Part shown: in pieces, positions 63,683 to 64,000 of the stretch
Position numbering within the stretch: position 1 is the first letter of the stretch
Layout: the number at the start of each line of letters is the position of its first letter
Source: Chlorops oryzae
Taxonomy: Eukaryota; Arthropoda; Insecta; Diptera; Chloropidae
Direction of reading: 5' to 3'
NCBI GenBank assembly: GCA_020466095.1
Contig: CM035808.1
Location: forward strand, 52,756,759 to 52,820,758
Length of the DNA stretch: 64,000 bases
Notes under the pieces: generated by a model
What the model was told of the DNA's origin: nothing
Seen by the model: the letters and a program-made list of their open reading frames with translations, nothing else
The model's database searches: none
Position numbers and translations under genes: made by a program

Positions 63683-64000
63683 GCCGGGTCGATTTGTATG
63701 GGTAAAAAAAAACTAAGAAATCGTACCCCCGGAAATGAAACTTCAGACAATTCTAAGCATTTTTTCCCAAGAAACCATGGGTATAAAATGAAACGTAGAT
63801 CCGCGCTGAACGATGGGAAGTTTTTACCATACATACATATGTTATTAACAGGGAATATTTTGCAATCTAGAGCCAACTTCTACTATCGGCAATTACCGTT
63901 GTACTCTGGGGTGTCAGCCCGACCCGAATGCACCAATTTGCATGATGAACAATATTTTATTCTCGATGAACAAGCGCTTCGTCTTTGAAACTATACAGTT
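63126..64000. other. Upstream region and spacer, with an inverted repeat and a (TA)n run
   Basis: ACTCATGCAGCTTCGCAAAT at 63195 pairs with its complement at 63288-63307 (a short MITE or hairpin). A (TA)n microsatellite lies at 63638-63679. The ORFs at 63157, 63698 and 63679 show no recognisable domain. The probable promoter of the minus-strand gene is here but not visible. Confidence 0.5.

Noticed and set aside
1..64000. CRISPR array, bacterial operons or ribosomal RNA genes
   Set aside because: No regular short repeat-spacer array, no prokaryotic gene organisation and no rRNA-like sequence was seen.

Overview
The window looks like a transposon-dense stretch of an insect nuclear genome, probably dipteran. 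The evidence is AT-rich DNA, short GT-AG introns, insect-type Polinton, LINE, BEL/Pao, Harbinger, hAT, Tc3-like and piggyBac-like elements, and a nuclear copy of mitochondrial cox2 followed by trnK, the usual insect order. I see no convincing ordinary host gene. Nearly every coding segment belongs to a mobile element.

Layout. 1-1081: a giant foldback palindrome. 1702-1857: a small MITE. 1860-21866: a complete Polinton/Maverick, the self-synthesising, virus-like DNA transposon. It has long terminal inverted repeats and a perfect 6-bp target duplication (AGCTTT), and is 20,007 bp long. It carries protein-primed DNA polymerase B (broken), a chromodomain integrase, a packaging ATPase, major and minor capsid genes (both damaged), an adenain-like protease split by a LINE, a phospholipase A2-domain capsid-associated protein, a fibre-like protein, an acidic conserved protein, two unassigned proteins, and a BIR-domain (inhibitor-of-apoptosis-like) cargo gene. 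A piggyBac-like element holding a dead Tc3-like transposon sits between the capsid genes.

22-34 kb: a decayed multi-exon transposase-like gene, an RNase H-bearing LOA-like LINE cut by a 100-N assembly gap, a hAT remnant and a second LINE 3' fragment. 34-43 kb: copies of one unclassified ~1.67-kb element (ends CAAAGAG, 7-bp target duplications) that have repeatedly inserted into each other, with several MITEs on top. 43-49 kb: tRNA-like SINE sequence, two hAT derivatives, the NUMT and a Harbinger-type MITE. 49-63 kb: an uncharacterised transposase-like gene (minus strand) interrupted first by a 2.65-kb Harbinger element with an intact spliced transposase, and 55 bp away by an 8.8-kb BEL/Pao retroelement with identical LTRs, a GACTC target duplication and an F-type envelope gene. 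The BEL/Pao copy is clearly the youngest insertion.

How the parts work together. In the Polinton, polymerase and integrase serve replication and insertion. The capsid proteins, protease and ATPase would build a particle. The PLA2 protein suggests membrane penetration, and the BIR protein suggests control of host cell death. This copy is not autonomous as read, because polymerase, capsid and protease are disrupted. Many breaks are single-base shifts, some in homopolymers, so part of the damage may be assembly error.
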